Part shown: piece by piece, positions 44,928 through 53,406 of the stretch | How the letters are laid out: each line of letters opens with the position of its first letter | Position numbering within the stretch: the stretch's first letter is position 1 | NCBI GenBank assembly: GCA_031976175.1 | Contig: DALYLR010000004.1 | Coordinates: forward strand, 60,254-124,253 | Length of the DNA stretch: 64,000 bases | DNA from: DMER01 sp003451645 | Lineage (GTDB): Bacteria; Pseudomonadota; Alphaproteobacteria; Micropepsales; Micropepsaceae | Direction of reading: 5' to 3' | Notes under the pieces: model-generated | What the model was told of the DNA's origin: nothing | The model's input: only the letters and a program-made list of their open reading frames with translations | The model's database searches: none | Position numbers and translations under genes: made by a program

Positions 44928-46028
44928 CTACTGCGCGCTTGAGTTTGCGGGCGGGTTCTGCCGGCGCAGCAATTCCGGTGGGATGGAGATAAAGGGCTGG
45001 GCGCCTTGGCCATTGCGCCCTTCGATGATGATCTTGTTCATGGGTCCCAACACGCGCTCCATGGTCTCCAGGAACATGCGCTCGCGCGTGATGGACGGCG
45101 CCACGCGATATTGCTCATAGATCGAGGTAAAGCGCGCCGCTTCACCGCGTGCCTCTGCAATCGCGCGCGCCTTGTAGGCTTCCGCCTGCTGAACAATTTG
45201 TTCTGCCTGACCGCGGGCTTCTGGCACCTTGGAGTTCTGATAGGCATCCGCCTCGTTGCGGGCGCGGTCGGCATCGGCCGCCGCCTTTTGCACATCGCGG
45301 AAGGCTTCAACGACCTTCTCCGGCGGATTGGCATTTTGCAACGTCACATCGCTGATCTGCACGCCTGCGCCATAGGCGTTGAGCAAAGTCTGCATGGTGG
45401 TGCGCGTTGAGTCCTGGACCTTGGCCCGTCCCACCGTCAGGATCGCATCGATCGGCGTTTGACCGACGGCCTCTCGCATGGCGCTCTCCGCGACTGCCTT
45501 GATCGTGCCCGGCACATTCTCGACGTTGAACAGATATTTCTCCGGGTCGATGACCTGCCAAAAGACGGTGAAGTCGATTTCGACGATGCTCTCATCCCCG
45601 GTCAGCATCAAACCATCATCGCTGCCTTGCGCGGTGCGGGTGGCATTGCCCACATTGATCTGCTGGCGCGTCATCACGACGCGCTCCACCGTCTCGATGG
45701 GATAGGGCAGCCGGAAGTGCAGACCCTCGCTGATCGTGTCGACATATTGCCCAAACCGTAAGACTACGCCGCGCTCGGTCGCTTGCACCACATAGATGCT
45801 GTTGAACAGGACATAGCCGACCACGACCGCGCCAATGATGACGGCCAACATACCCGTCTGGCCTTGTCCGCCAGGGAACATGCCCCGCAGACGCGCCTGA
45901 AGTTGCCTGAGCAATTCGTCCATATCGGGCGGCTGCAAGCCGCCGCCACCACCACCACCGCTGCCACCGCCTTGCGGCCCCTGCCCCCAAGGTCCACGTC
46001 CACCGCCACGCTGATCATTCCAAGGCAT
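44928..46028 (-). CDS. hflK: FtsH protease modulator HflK
   Basis: 366 residues. A Gly-rich cytoplasmic start (MPWNDQRGGGRGPWGQGPQ) precedes a membrane helix (about 62-82), a band-7 domain (VVQATERGVVLRFGQYVDTISEGLHFRLPYPIETVERV) and coiled-coil region, ending in a Pro/Asn-rich tail. It partners HflC, 11 bases downstream. First gene of hflK-hflC-degP. Confidence 0.95.
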   Translation of the reverse strand: MPWNDQRGGGRGPWGQGPQGGGSGGGGGGGLQPPDMDELLRQLQARLRGMFPGGQGQTGMLAVIIGAVVVGYVLFNSIYVVQATERGVVLRFGQYVDTISEGLHFRLPYPIETVERVVMTRQQINVGNATRTAQGSDDGLMLTGDESIVEIDFTVFWQVIDPEKYLFNVENVPGTIKAVAESAMREAVGQTPIDAILTVGRAKVQDSTRTTMQTLLNAYGAGVQISDVTLQNANPPEKVVEAFRDVQKAAADADRARNEADAYQNSKVPEARGQAEQIVQQAEAYKARAIAEARGEAARFTSIYEQYRVAPSITRERMFLETMERVLGPMNKIIIEGRNGQGAQPFISIPPELLRRQNPPANSSAQ

Positions 46029-46115
46029 GAGCCCACTTCCCTACTTCTGGTGCCGCCCGTGCCATCAGCGGAACACACCGTTCCGCCGCGCGCGCGGCTT
46101 GACTTATGATCCCAT

Positions 46116-46306
46116 CCCGCCGGGCTCCAGGACCGGTGTCTGCGATGAAACCTCCCTTCGAGGCGAACGGGTCGCCCCGCATCGCTTTTGGGGCTCCTTC
46201 TCTGCCTCGAACCGCATCGAGACATCTTGGGAGCCCCGCTTACGTAGTCGGGAGTACGCGTTAGCCTTGGAGCCTGTGCCAAAGCTGCCGGACCTGGAAT
46301 TCGGCG
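46116..46306 (+). ncRNA. Candidate structured RNA, possibly 6S-like
   Basis: Between the divergent hflK and mrp genes lies a stretch without coding character but with nested complementarity. GGCTCCAGG pairs with CCTTGGAGCC at the two ends about 150 bases apart, CTCCC with GGGAG inside them, and two internal hairpins form: GGCGA-ACGGG-TCGCC, and GGGGCTCC with GGAGCCCC around CTCG/CGAG. A rod-like RNA of about 180 nt with an internal bubble would fit 6S RNA, but I cannot match a conserved sequence. Strand is uncertain because the pairing works on either strand. Confidence 0.35.
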
Positions 46307-46490
46307 CGTGAGCGCTTTATATGGTGCGTCGCTGCGTCAACGCAACGAAAGCAGTTGCATTGTGACATGGTGTGATTGCCCCACGAACGTCAAGGGCTGC
46401 CTGTCAGACAAACAAGGGCCAACCGCATTTGCCGCTGGCTGGGAGCTCCGTTCGGGCCAACTCATTGACAAATAAGAGGTCCAGGAGCTC

Positions 46491-47645
46491 ATGACGACAC
46501 CATCCGCGCTCACCGAGGAGGCGCTGAAGGCAAGCCTCGCGGGGCTTAAGACCCCTGATGGCCGTGACCTGCTCGCCAGCGGCCTCGTGCAAAGTCTGAG
46601 CCTGCGCGGGAGCAGCGTGACCCTGATCCTCGACATTGGCGATTCGGATGCGACGGCCCTTGAACCCGTTCGCAGCGCCTCTGAACAGGTGCTCAAATCC
46701 GTTCCCGGTGTCACCGCAGCGCAGGTTATCCTGACCGCAGAGAGCAAGGGCCAGGGCCAGGCCCCAGCCCCGCGCGCCCGTCACGCCAAACTGAATGCCG
46801 GTGCTGCCCGCGAGACCGCCATACCGCCAACCGCCGCCAAGACCCCTCTGCCCGGCATCGCCGCTATCATTGCGGTCGCAAGCGGCAAGGGCGGCGTGGG
46901 CAAATCCACCGTGGCCGTCAATTTGGCCCTTGCCCTAAAGGCCCTGGGACTGCGCGCCGGACTTCTTGATGCGGACATTTATGGCCCCTCGCTCCCGATG
47001 ATGCTGGGCCTCAAGGACAAGCCCGTCTCCAAGGACGGCAAGAACCTCGAAGCGATGGATGCCCATGGCCTGAAGGCGATGTCAGTAGGGCTGCTGGTCG
47101 ACCCTGATCAGCCGATGATCTGGCGCGGGCCTGTTGCCACGACGGCGCTCATGCAGTTGCTCAACGATGTGAATTGGGGGCCGCTTGATGTGCTCGTCAT
47201 CGACATGCCGCCAGGTACGGGCGACATTCAGCTGACGCTGGCCCAGCGCGTGCCGCTCAGCGGCGCCGTCATCGTCTCCACGCCCCAAGACATCGCCCTC
47301 ATCGATGCCCGTAAGGGCCTCGCCATGTTCCGCCGTGTCGCGGTGCCCGTGCTAGGCTTTGTTGAGAATATGAGTGTCTTTGTCTGCCCGAATTGCGGCC
47401 ATGCCGAGCACATCTTCGGCGAAGGTGGTGCGCGGGCCGCTGCGGCTGCGCAGGGCGTGCCGCTTCTGGCGGAGATCCCCTTGCGCCGCGCAATCCGCGA
47501 GGGCTCAGATCAAGGCACTCCGATCATGGTCAGCGCCCCTTCTGGCCCTGAGGCACAAGCCTTTCTGGGGCTCGCAGATCAAGTCATGACCGCGCTCAAG
47601 GCGAGCCCGCCCCGGCCCGCCCCGCGCATCCTCATGCTGCCTTGA
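46491..47645 (+). CDS. mrp: Mrp/ApbC-type iron-sulfur carrier ATPase
   Basis: 384 residues with an AGGAG-type ribosome-binding site. An N-terminal MIP18-like domain (about 1-90) is followed by the deviant Walker A SGKGGVGKSTVAVNLALAL (about 133), VLVIDMPPGTGDIQLTL (Walker B) and the cluster-binding CPNC in NMSVFVCPNCGHAEHIFGEGG. It carries or inserts Fe-S clusters in the cytosol. Monocistronic by context. Confidence 0.94.
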   Translation: MTTPSALTEEALKASLAGLKTPDGRDLLASGLVQSLSLRGSSVTLILDIGDSDATALEPVRSASEQVLKSVPGVTAAQVILTAESKGQGQAPAPRARHAKLNAGAARETAIPPTAAKTPLPGIAAIIAVASGKGGVGKSTVAVNLALALKALGLRAGLLDADIYGPSLPMMLGLKDKPVSKDGKNLEAMDAHGLKAMSVGLLVDPDQPMIWRGPVATTALMQLLNDVNWGPLDVLVIDMPPGTGDIQLTLAQRVPLSGAVIVSTPQDIALIDARKGLAMFRRVAVPVLGFVENMSVFVCPNCGHAEHIFGEGGARAAAAAQGVPLLAEIPLRRAIREGSDQGTPIMVSAPSGPEAQAFLGLADQVMTALKASPPRPAPRILMLP

Positions 47646-47651
47646 GAGGGT

Positions 47652-47996
47652 CTAACCGCCTTGCTCGACGCTCAGGCGCAAATCCATGCCGCCGTCGGTC
47701 ACCGCCCAGGACTGCCCAGCCGCCTTGCCCGACAATTTCAGATCGATGCAAGTCTCGTCCTCTTGACCGTCTTCGGTCGTGCACACGGCATTGCCATCCG
47801 CGCGCCATTTGCCCTTGACGCTCTTGTCGCCACGCTTGGTCGAATAGGTGCCGTCCTGGTTGAAGGTCGTGCGCGACAACTCCTTGCCCGCCTTGTCCTT
47901 GATGACCAAGGTATTGCCGTACAACCCATCCATCCCCGCCGCCAAGGCAAGGCTCGCACTGGCCAACAACACGGCAGGAATCGCAAGACGCTTCAT
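47652..47996 (-). CDS. Small secreted protein, unknown function
   Basis: 114 residues from ATG 47996 (ATG 47999 also possible). A signal peptide (MKRLAIPAVLLASASLALAA) is followed by GLYGNTLVIKDKAGKELSRTTFNQDGTYS and GKWRADGNAVCTTEDGQEDETCIDL with two cysteines likely in a disulfide. The sequence resembles short periplasmic proteins with lipocalin-like beta strands ('gNTl.......G....y...dGtY......G.W......vC'). No assigned function. Confidence 0.75.
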   Translation of the reverse strand: MKRLAIPAVLLASASLALAAGMDGLYGNTLVIKDKAGKELSRTTFNQDGTYSTKRGDKSVKGKWRADGNAVCTTEDGQEDETCIDLKLSGKAAGQSWAVTDGGMDLRLSVEQGG

Positions 47997-48091
47997 CATG
48001 GCTTTCTCCGTTGTGCTGCCGCATGCCTGCGCGGCGTGACTGTTTCACAAGGCCCGTCTATGACGCGCGATTGTGGCTGGCCCAAGGCATC

Positions 48092-49015
48092 CTATTTGTT
48101 CAGAAAGTTCAAGGGCAATCCGCGCGCCGGCCACTCAAGCGCCACTAGCCGCCCCGTCCCCGACAGCGTCACAAAGGCGGTTTTGAGCGCCTTCCCGCCA
48201 AAGCACAGATTGGTGACATAAGGATCGCCCGGCAGGCTCACAAAGCGCACCTTGCCGCCAGGCTTGATCACTGACACGCCCGCATTGAAGAGTGTGGCGA
48301 CACACACCGCCCCGTCGGCTTGCACGGCCAAACTGTCGAAATAGCTCAGGCCCGGCCCGCTCCCCGCCAACCGCAAGGGTCCCAAGGAGGCTGGCGTTTT
48401 GCCTGAGGCTGGCACAATGTCCGCCGCCAGCAACCGTCCAGACAAGGTCTCTGCGTAATAGACCGTCTGCTCATCGGGCGACAATCCGACCCCATTCGGC
48501 GCCATGATCGGGCCGCGTACTCTTGTAATCCGTGACCCATCGGCCTTGGCGTAATAGAGCGCCCCCCAGTCACGGTGCGCCGCCGTTGACTTTCCATGAT
48601 CGGTGAACCAGAACCCGCCTTGCGCATCAAAAACCAGATCGTTCGGTCCCCGCAGCGCCTCGCCGTCGCAGGCCTCATAGAGCCGCTCGACCTTGCCGGT
48701 AGACAGGTCGACCCGCTCGATCCGCCCGCCCGAATAATCGTCGGGCACATGGCCAGGCGCCAAGAGACCTTTGCGCTTGCGCCAAGCAAAACCGCCATTG
48801 TTGCAGACATAAATCGCGCCATCGGGTCCCATGGCCGCCCCATTGGGACCGCCCCCAAGCCGCGCCAGCACCTGCACCCGGCCATCCGCCCGCACCCGGC
48901 TCAGCGTGCCGCGCGCGATCTCAACCAGGATCACCGAGCCATCATCAAGCGCGATCGGCCCTTCCGGAAATTTCAACCCGCTGGCGATCTCGCGCGGTGC
49001 CGCAATTGCCGTCAT
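48092..49015 (-). CDS. SMP-30/gluconolactonase family protein
   Basis: 307 residues. A six-bladed beta-propeller pattern is visible: GLKFPEGPIALDDGSVILVEI, NGAAMGPDGAIYVCNNGGF, GPNDLVFDAQGGFWFTDHGKS, APNGVGLSPDEQTVYYAETLSGRL and CVATLFNAGVSVI. The Glu in FPEGP and the Asn/Asp in the later blades are the calcium and lactone-site residues of the family. It probably hydrolyses a sugar lactone. Its start overlaps the folA stop by 4 bases, an unusual pairing. Confidence 0.88.
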   Translation of the reverse strand: MTAIAAPREIASGLKFPEGPIALDDGSVILVEIARGTLSRVRADGRVQVLARLGGGPNGAAMGPDGAIYVCNNGGFAWRKRKGLLAPGHVPDDYSGGRIERVDLSTGKVERLYEACDGEALRGPNDLVFDAQGGFWFTDHGKSTAAHRDWGALYYAKADGSRITRVRGPIMAPNGVGLSPDEQTVYYAETLSGRLLAADIVPASGKTPASLGPLRLAGSGPGLSYFDSLAVQADGAVCVATLFNAGVSVIKPGGKVRFVSLPGDPYVTNLCFGGKALKTAFVTLSGTGRLVALEWPARGLPLNFLNK

Positions 49016-49500
49016 GGCTTTTTCTCGAGGATGTAGAAAATGTGCGGAATGTCGGCGTCCAAATGCCGGTCCCCGAAGGAAACCTTCCAGCGGCGCTGAT
49101 TGAACAGCGGAAAGAACGTGTCGCCCGGAAAGGGCTGAATAATGTCCGTGATATAGAGACGGTCCGCGCGCGGCAGCATCTCGGTGTAGAGCGAGCCGCC
49201 GCCCATGATCATGACCTCCTCCGCGCCGGTTTCCCGCGCCATGGCCAGCGCATCGGCGATCGTGCGCGCAGCAAAGCCACCCTCGGGGCGAAAGGCTGGG
49301 TCACGCGAGACGACGATGTTGGTGCGCCCAGGCAGCGGCTTTTTGGGCAAACTGTCCCAGGTCTTGCGCCCCATGATGCAGGGCTTGCCCATGGTTTGGG
49401 CGCGAAACCACGCCATATCTCCTGGCAGCGACCAGGGGAGTTGTCCGTTTAGACCAATGGTGTGGTTAGAGGCCTTAGCGGCGATGAGCGCGATTTTCAT
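49012..49500 (-). CDS. folA: Dihydrofolate reductase FolA
   Basis: 162 residues. IALIAAKASNHTIGLNGQLPWSLPGDMAWFRAQTMGKPCIMGRKTWDSLPKKPLPGRTNIVVSRD carries the substrate (catalytic Asp in LPGDMAWF) and NADPH-binding residues, and VMIMGGGSLYTEMLPRADRLYITDI the second nucleotide motif. It regenerates tetrahydrofolate, needed by thymidylate synthase encoded 2 kb upstream on the same strand. Confidence 0.95.
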   Translation of the reverse strand: MKIALIAAKASNHTIGLNGQLPWSLPGDMAWFRAQTMGKPCIMGRKTWDSLPKKPLPGRTNIVVSRDPAFRPEGGFAARTIADALAMARETGAEEVMIMGGGSLYTEMLPRADRLYITDIIQPFPGDTFFPLFNQRRWKVSFGDRHLDADIPHIFYILEKKP

Positions 49501-49545
49501 ACCCGCGCTGCTTCGCGCGATTGCGCGCCCCCGTCAAGACCCCGC

Positions 49546-50325
49546 TTAGAACGTGTAGCCGAGGAACAGGCCGGCCGTGAACTGCGTCTCGGAACCCTGC
49601 TGCGCCACAATCGGGCTGTCGGCCGCATCGCCGGTCAATTGGCTTACACTGCCGATCGCGGTAATCGACCATTCCTTTGACAAGGGCACAATCAGCACCG
49701 CGCCAAAGCCATAGGAGTTGATCCCGCCATCGGCCGCATAGGGCGCATAGCCCAAAACCGATGCCGCGGCTTGCACGGGCGTGATGCCAAAATAGGTCTG
49801 CGTGTAATTATCGTCCGCCCACTGAATTTCGGGGCCAACGGACAATCTGGCCCAGCCGAACCGCGCATTATACCGCGCCGAGGCCTTGGCGATGAACCCC
49901 TCATGCGCGCCCGAGACGTCGCCGCGAACATCAAGGCCGAGCGTCACTGGTCCCACCGTATACTCGGCAAAACCGCCCAACTCGAACGCCGTATCCACAT
50001 CGCCCCAGCCGGCAAGGGCGATGTTGTCGCCCGCATCGCGCGAGAAGCGCACGCCCGCCAAAACGCCCGCTTTGAATGTGTCGGTCACGATGACCGCCGC
50101 CTTCAAACCCTCAGGCACCTGGAACGTTAACCAATCTTGGTAGGCGCCCGCCAAAAACGGCAGCGCCGTGAACTCATATTCGTTGGAGCCTTGGTAATCT
50201 GGCCGGTACAAGCCGCCCGCACCCACCGTCAACCGCCAGTCCTTCTTCTCCGGCGCAACAGATTCACTTGCGATCGCCGTCGAAACCGACGCCGCACCTA
50301 AAATAACCGCCAACAAAACGCGCAT
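49546..50325 (-). CDS. MipA/OmpV-family outer-membrane protein
   Basis: 259 residues with a signal peptide (about 1-18, ending TAIASES). WRLTVGAGGLYRPDYQGSNEYEFTALPFLAG is the MipA/OmpV entry, followed by a 12-strand-like barrel and a C-terminal aromatic GLFLGYTF. Members scaffold peptidoglycan enzymes or act as outer-membrane proteins of unknown cargo. Located between folA and the repeat array. Confidence 0.87.
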   Translation of the reverse strand: MRVLLAVILGAASVSTAIASESVAPEKKDWRLTVGAGGLYRPDYQGSNEYEFTALPFLAGAYQDWLTFQVPEGLKAAVIVTDTFKAGVLAGVRFSRDAGDNIALAGWGDVDTAFELGGFAEYTVGPVTLGLDVRGDVSGAHEGFIAKASARYNARFGWARLSVGPEIQWADDNYTQTYFGITPVQAAASVLGYAPYAADGGINSYGFGAVLIVPLSKEWSITAIGSVSQLTGDAADSPIVAQQGSETQFTAGLFLGYTF

Positions 50326-50470
50326 GGAAAATGCCCCCTCAGACCTTCAAGACATAGCGCGCTGCGCCAGAAAGGCAAAGCCGCCGAAATGCCACACTGG
50401 CCGCTAAATCATTCAAATATAGCCAGAATTTGGCCTGCTGATGCACCCCAAGGTTGGGCGTTGACGAGGC

Positions 50471-51360
50471 CGCTCATCCGTCATCTCCCCCCGTTCTTTG
50501 GGAGTGGCGGGCCGCTGCCCGCCAAGCCGCGAAGCAGAGAAACCTTCGCAGCCTTTGCTCACTTGGCGCCTCAATGTGAAACCCAAAAATTGTCATCCCG
50601 CACAAGCGCGCCCTGGCGCGCGCGATGCGGGACCCATGAACACCCATGTTGCACTATGAAAACTGAAATTTCGCGCTAAGCCGCAAAGACCAAAGCAAAG
50701 GCGCAAAGACAGAAGCGCTTATCCTTCATCTCCACCCAACGCGTCAGCGTTTGGGGGGAGTGGCGCGAAGCGCCGAGGGGGGCTGGCCGTTGCCCGCCAT
50801 GCCGCGAAGCAGACAAACCTTCGCAGCCTTTGCGTGAAACCCCAATTTTGTCATCCCGGCCAAGGCCCGTTTGGGCCGCGAGCCGGGACCCATGAACACC
50901 CATGGTGCAACTTGCAAAAGGAATGTTTCACGCCAAGCCGCTAAGACCAAAGCAAAGGCGCCAAGACAGTGGCGCTCATCCTTCATCTCCCCCCATTTTT
51001 TGGGGGGAGTGGCGCGGAGCGCCGAGGGGGGCGGGCCGTTGCCCGCGATGGCCCCCAGAGGAAAAGAACCTTCGCGCCTTTGCTCACTTGGCGCCTTGGC
51101 GTGAAACCAAAAATTGTCATCCCGGCCAAGGCCCGTTTGGGCCGCGAGCCGGGACCCATGAACACCCATGGTGCAACTTGCAAAAGGAATGTTTCACGCC
51201 AAGCCGCAAAGACTAAAGCAAAGGCGCCAAGACAGTGGCGCTCATCCTTCATCTCCCCCCATTTTTTGGGGTGAGTGGCGCGAAGCGCCGTGGGGGACGG
51301 ACCGTTGCCCGCCATGCCGCGAAGCAGAAAAACCCTTCGCAGCCTTTGCGTGAAACCCTT
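50471..51360. repeat. Tandem array of imperfect ~255-bp repeats (3.5 copies)
   Basis: Unit starts (CGCTYATCCKTCATCTCC) lie at 50471, 50716, 50973 and 51239, spaced 245, 257 and 266 bases apart. Each unit holds a perfect hairpin of the type CTCCCCCC-ATTTTTT-GGGGGGAG (degenerate in the first two), the pattern CTTCGCAGCCTTTGCGTGAAAC, a nested palindrome GTCCCGGCTCGCGGCCC/GGGCCTTGGCCGGGATGAC followed by ATGAACACCCATG, and an AAAGCAAAGGCGCCAAGAC stretch. The second and third units are nearly identical to each other, so the array arose by recent duplication. Short ORFs in it are by-products. The palindrome resembles extragenic repeats common in alphaproteobacteria. Confidence 0.9.
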
Positions 51361-51368
51361 CCCCCTCC

Positions 51369-52163
51369 TCAAACCGCCACGGGCGCTTTGATCAGCGGGT
51401 GCGCCTGATAGTCCGTCAGCGTTACATCCTCATACCGGAAGGCAAACAGATCGCTGACCTCAGGGTTCAACGACACCCGGGGCAAGGGATAGGGCGCGCG
51501 CGTCAACTGCAACTCCGCTTGCTCCACATGATTGAGGTAGAGATGCGCATCGCCAAAGGAATGCACGAACTCCCCCACCTTCAGCCCGCACACTTGCGCC
51601 GCCATATGCGTCAGCAGCGCATAGGACGCGATGTTGAACGGCACGCCCAGGAAGATATCCGCCGAGCGTTGATAGAGCTGGCACGATAATCGTCCGTCTG
51701 CGACATAAAATTGGAACAGGCAGTGGCAAGGCGGCAGAGCCATGCGGTCCACGTCGGCCGGGTTCCAGGCGGTGACGATGAGCCTTCGGGAATCCGGGTT
51801 GCTCCGGATCATGGCGATGAGTTTGGCGATTTGATCGATGCTGCTGCCGTCGCGCGCCGGCCAGCTGCGCCATTGCTGTCCGTAAACGGGGCCCAGATCG
51901 CCCTTGGCATCGGCCCACTCGTCCCAAATGCTCACCCCATTGGCCTTGAGATAGGCGATATTGGTGTCGCCGTTCAGGAACCAGAGCAATTCGTGCACGA
52001 CGGATTTGAAGTGGACGCGCTTGGTGGTGACGAGCGGGAACCCTTCGGTCAGATCGAACCGCATCTGATGCCCAAAGATCGACAAGGTCCCGGTGCCGGT
52101 GCGGTCGCTTTTCTTGTGGCCTTGGCGCAAGGCGCGCTCGATCAGATCGTGATAGGCCCTCAT
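51369..52163 (-). CDS. thyA: Thymidylate synthase ThyA
   Basis: 264 residues, the standard E. coli-type length. DRTGTGTLSIFGHQMRFDL, LHSF-type VHELLWFLNGDTNIAYL, WNPADVDRMALPPCHCLFQFYV with the catalytic Cys in PPCHC, and CQLYQRSADIFLGVPFNIASYALL are all conserved. It methylates dUMP using methylene-tetrahydrofolate. Same strand as folA, separated by the MipA-like gene and the repeat array. Confidence 0.97.
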   Translation of the reverse strand: MRAYHDLIERALRQGHKKSDRTGTGTLSIFGHQMRFDLTEGFPLVTTKRVHFKSVVHELLWFLNGDTNIAYLKANGVSIWDEWADAKGDLGPVYGQQWRSWPARDGSSIDQIAKLIAMIRSNPDSRRLIVTAWNPADVDRMALPPCHCLFQFYVADGRLSCQLYQRSADIFLGVPFNIASYALLTHMAAQVCGLKVGEFVHSFGDAHLYLNHVEQAELQLTRAPYPLPRVSLNPEVSDLFAFRYEDVTLTDYQAHPLIKAPVAV

Positions 52164-52227
52164 GCGGTTGGCACTCCCGTCTGGGTTGGTATGATTCAGT
52201 GCAGTTTACCAAACCGCGCCGCCACCC

Positions 52228-52308
52228 TGTTTCGTTTTCAACAGATTTTGTAGGGCTTTTGTGTCGTTTTGTTACGTTCTGTTACGTTGGAGAGCGGTTC
52301 TGTTACGT
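52228..52308. repeat. Cluster of GTTACGTT/GTTTCGTT short repeats
   Basis: Between thyA and the tmRNA gene, TGTTTCGTT occurs once and TGTTACGTT three times, spaced by 10 to 20 bases. A similar cluster occurs at 63820-63882. No hairpin with U-tract is associated. Confidence 0.6.
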
Positions 52309-52389
52309 TGTTTTTTGGCTCATTGCGGCCCAAAAAACCCCAACGCTCTTTCAAACATAAGAAGCCGAAAGCTCCACTTCAATCTTTAA

Positions 52390-52660
52390 CCGAAAGCCCC
52401 TATATGTAGGGGGCTGGTTCGTCCAGCTATGGTGATAAACGCACGTGTAATAAGCGGATCGGACCCGGGGGCGGTACCCGGCGCCTCCACCCCAGCAGCC
52501 CCTCAGGGCTTTTGCGGCGGGGGCGAAATAGGATCGACGGACGTGTAAAGACGGAGCTTTTGCCCGGCATGATACCGCCGTTATCGGGTCAATCCTATAA
52601 GTGCGAACGATAATGACGTAGCACTCGCGGCCTAGTAGAATAGGCACGCGCGGTCCGGAG
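52390..52660 (+). ncRNA. ssrA: Two-piece tmRNA (circularly permuted ssrA), tag ANDNDVALAA
   Basis: The acceptor piece comes first. Its T-arm CCGGG-GGCGGTA-CCCGG and 3' end CGCCTCC-A (52482-52489) pair with the 5' end GGGGGCG of the coding piece at 52519, across a 26-base spacer that is removed. The coding piece continues GGGGGCGAAATAGGATCGACG, the standard tmRNA start. The resume codon GCG at 52603 opens the tag ANDNDVALAA, ending TAG at 52635. The tag ends in LAA, the degradation signal, and is shorter than the ANDNFAEEFAVAA tag I know from Caulobacter. Outer boundaries are approximate. Terminal CCA is not fully encoded. Confidence 0.93.
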
Positions 52661-52950
52661 GGGCACCGGGCAACAGAAGCCCCTCCACCTTGGCCATTGG
52701 GCTCAAAGCCCGGTGGCCCGTTTGCTTGCAGCAATAACCTGGGGCACCGGGCAACAGAAGCCCCTCCACCTTGGCCATTGGGCTCAAAGCCCGGTNNNNN
52801 NNNNNNNNNNNNNNNNNNNNNNNNNNNNNNNNNNNNNNNNNNNNNNNNNNNNNNNNNNNNNNNNNNNNNNNNNNNNNNNNNNNNNNNNNNNNNNNTGGGG
52901 CACCGGGCAACAGAAGCCCCTCCACCTTGGCCATTGGGCTCAAAGCCCGG
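52661..52950. repeat. Three copies of a 54-bp hairpin repeat around a scaffold gap
   Basis: The unit GGGGCACCGGGCAACAGAAG followed by CCCCTCCACCTTGGCCATTG and GGCTCAAAGCCCGG occurs at 52661-52713, 52741-52794 and 52897-52949. CCGGGC pairs with GCCCGG and inner AGCCC with GGGCT, so each copy can fold as one long stem-loop. Copies one and two are separated by 27 bases of unique sequence, the third follows 100 N. The first copy directly abuts the tmRNA 3' end and may act as its terminator or processing end. Confidence 0.85.
52796..52895. other. Assembly gap (100 N)
   Basis: A run of 100 N, the conventional length for a gap of unknown size, lies inside the hairpin repeat family. The repeat itself probably caused the assembly break, so more copies may be missing. 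Confidence 0.98.
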
Positions 52951-53173
52951 AGGACACCGTTTAGTTCGCGAGCATTTCGCGTCTGCGAATAAACGTCAAA
53001 ATCCCGAAGCTTTTTGGCATTGAATCTCCGCTGCGCCACCCCATGTGACAATGCATGCAACCGGGCCCCTCTGGCAGCTATTGTGGCTGCGATGTCGGAT
53101 GCAGTCAGGGGCCGGGCTCCCGCGCATGACGCCAGACATGCGGCCGGTCCCCTGACCTTATCAGGAGGTGCAT

Positions 53174-53356
53174 ATGTCCCCACGCTACATTGAAAAGCTT
53201 CGCCATCACCATGCCGAACTGGACCGCCAGATCGACAAGGAATTGCATCAACCTTTGCCCGATTCGTCCTGGATCAAGGAAGCCAAGCGTCAGAAGCTTC
53301 TGATCAAGGATAAGATCGTGGCGTTGATGCGCGAGGAGCAATTCGCCCGAGCGTGA
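53174..53356 (+). CDS. YdcH-like DUF465 small protein
   Basis: 60 residues from ATG 53174, with a perfect AGGAGG four bases before it. MSPRYIEKLRHHHAELDRQIDKELHQPLPDSSWIKEAKRQKLLIKDKI is a charged two-helix hairpin like YdcH/DUF465 proteins ('H..LD..I..E......d...l..lKk.KL.lKD.I'). Function unknown in all members I know. Stands alone between the tmRNA region and mscL. Confidence 0.8.
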   Translation: MSPRYIEKLRHHHAELDRQIDKELHQPLPDSSWIKEAKRQKLLIKDKIVALMREEQFARA

Positions 53357-53406
53357 CGGTTGGCGCGGTCCGGCCTCCAGAGGGCTGCGGCCGCGCCTCT
53401 TTTCTT

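Noticed and set aside
50744..51372. Several open frames of 60-140 codons with near-identical peptides
   Set aside because: They arise from the tandem non-coding repeat units and differ only by repeat variation.
52632..53183. Minus-strand frame with repeated RALSPMAKVEGLLLPGAP peptide
   Set aside because: Produced by the 54-bp hairpin repeat and the N run, partly opposite the tmRNA end.
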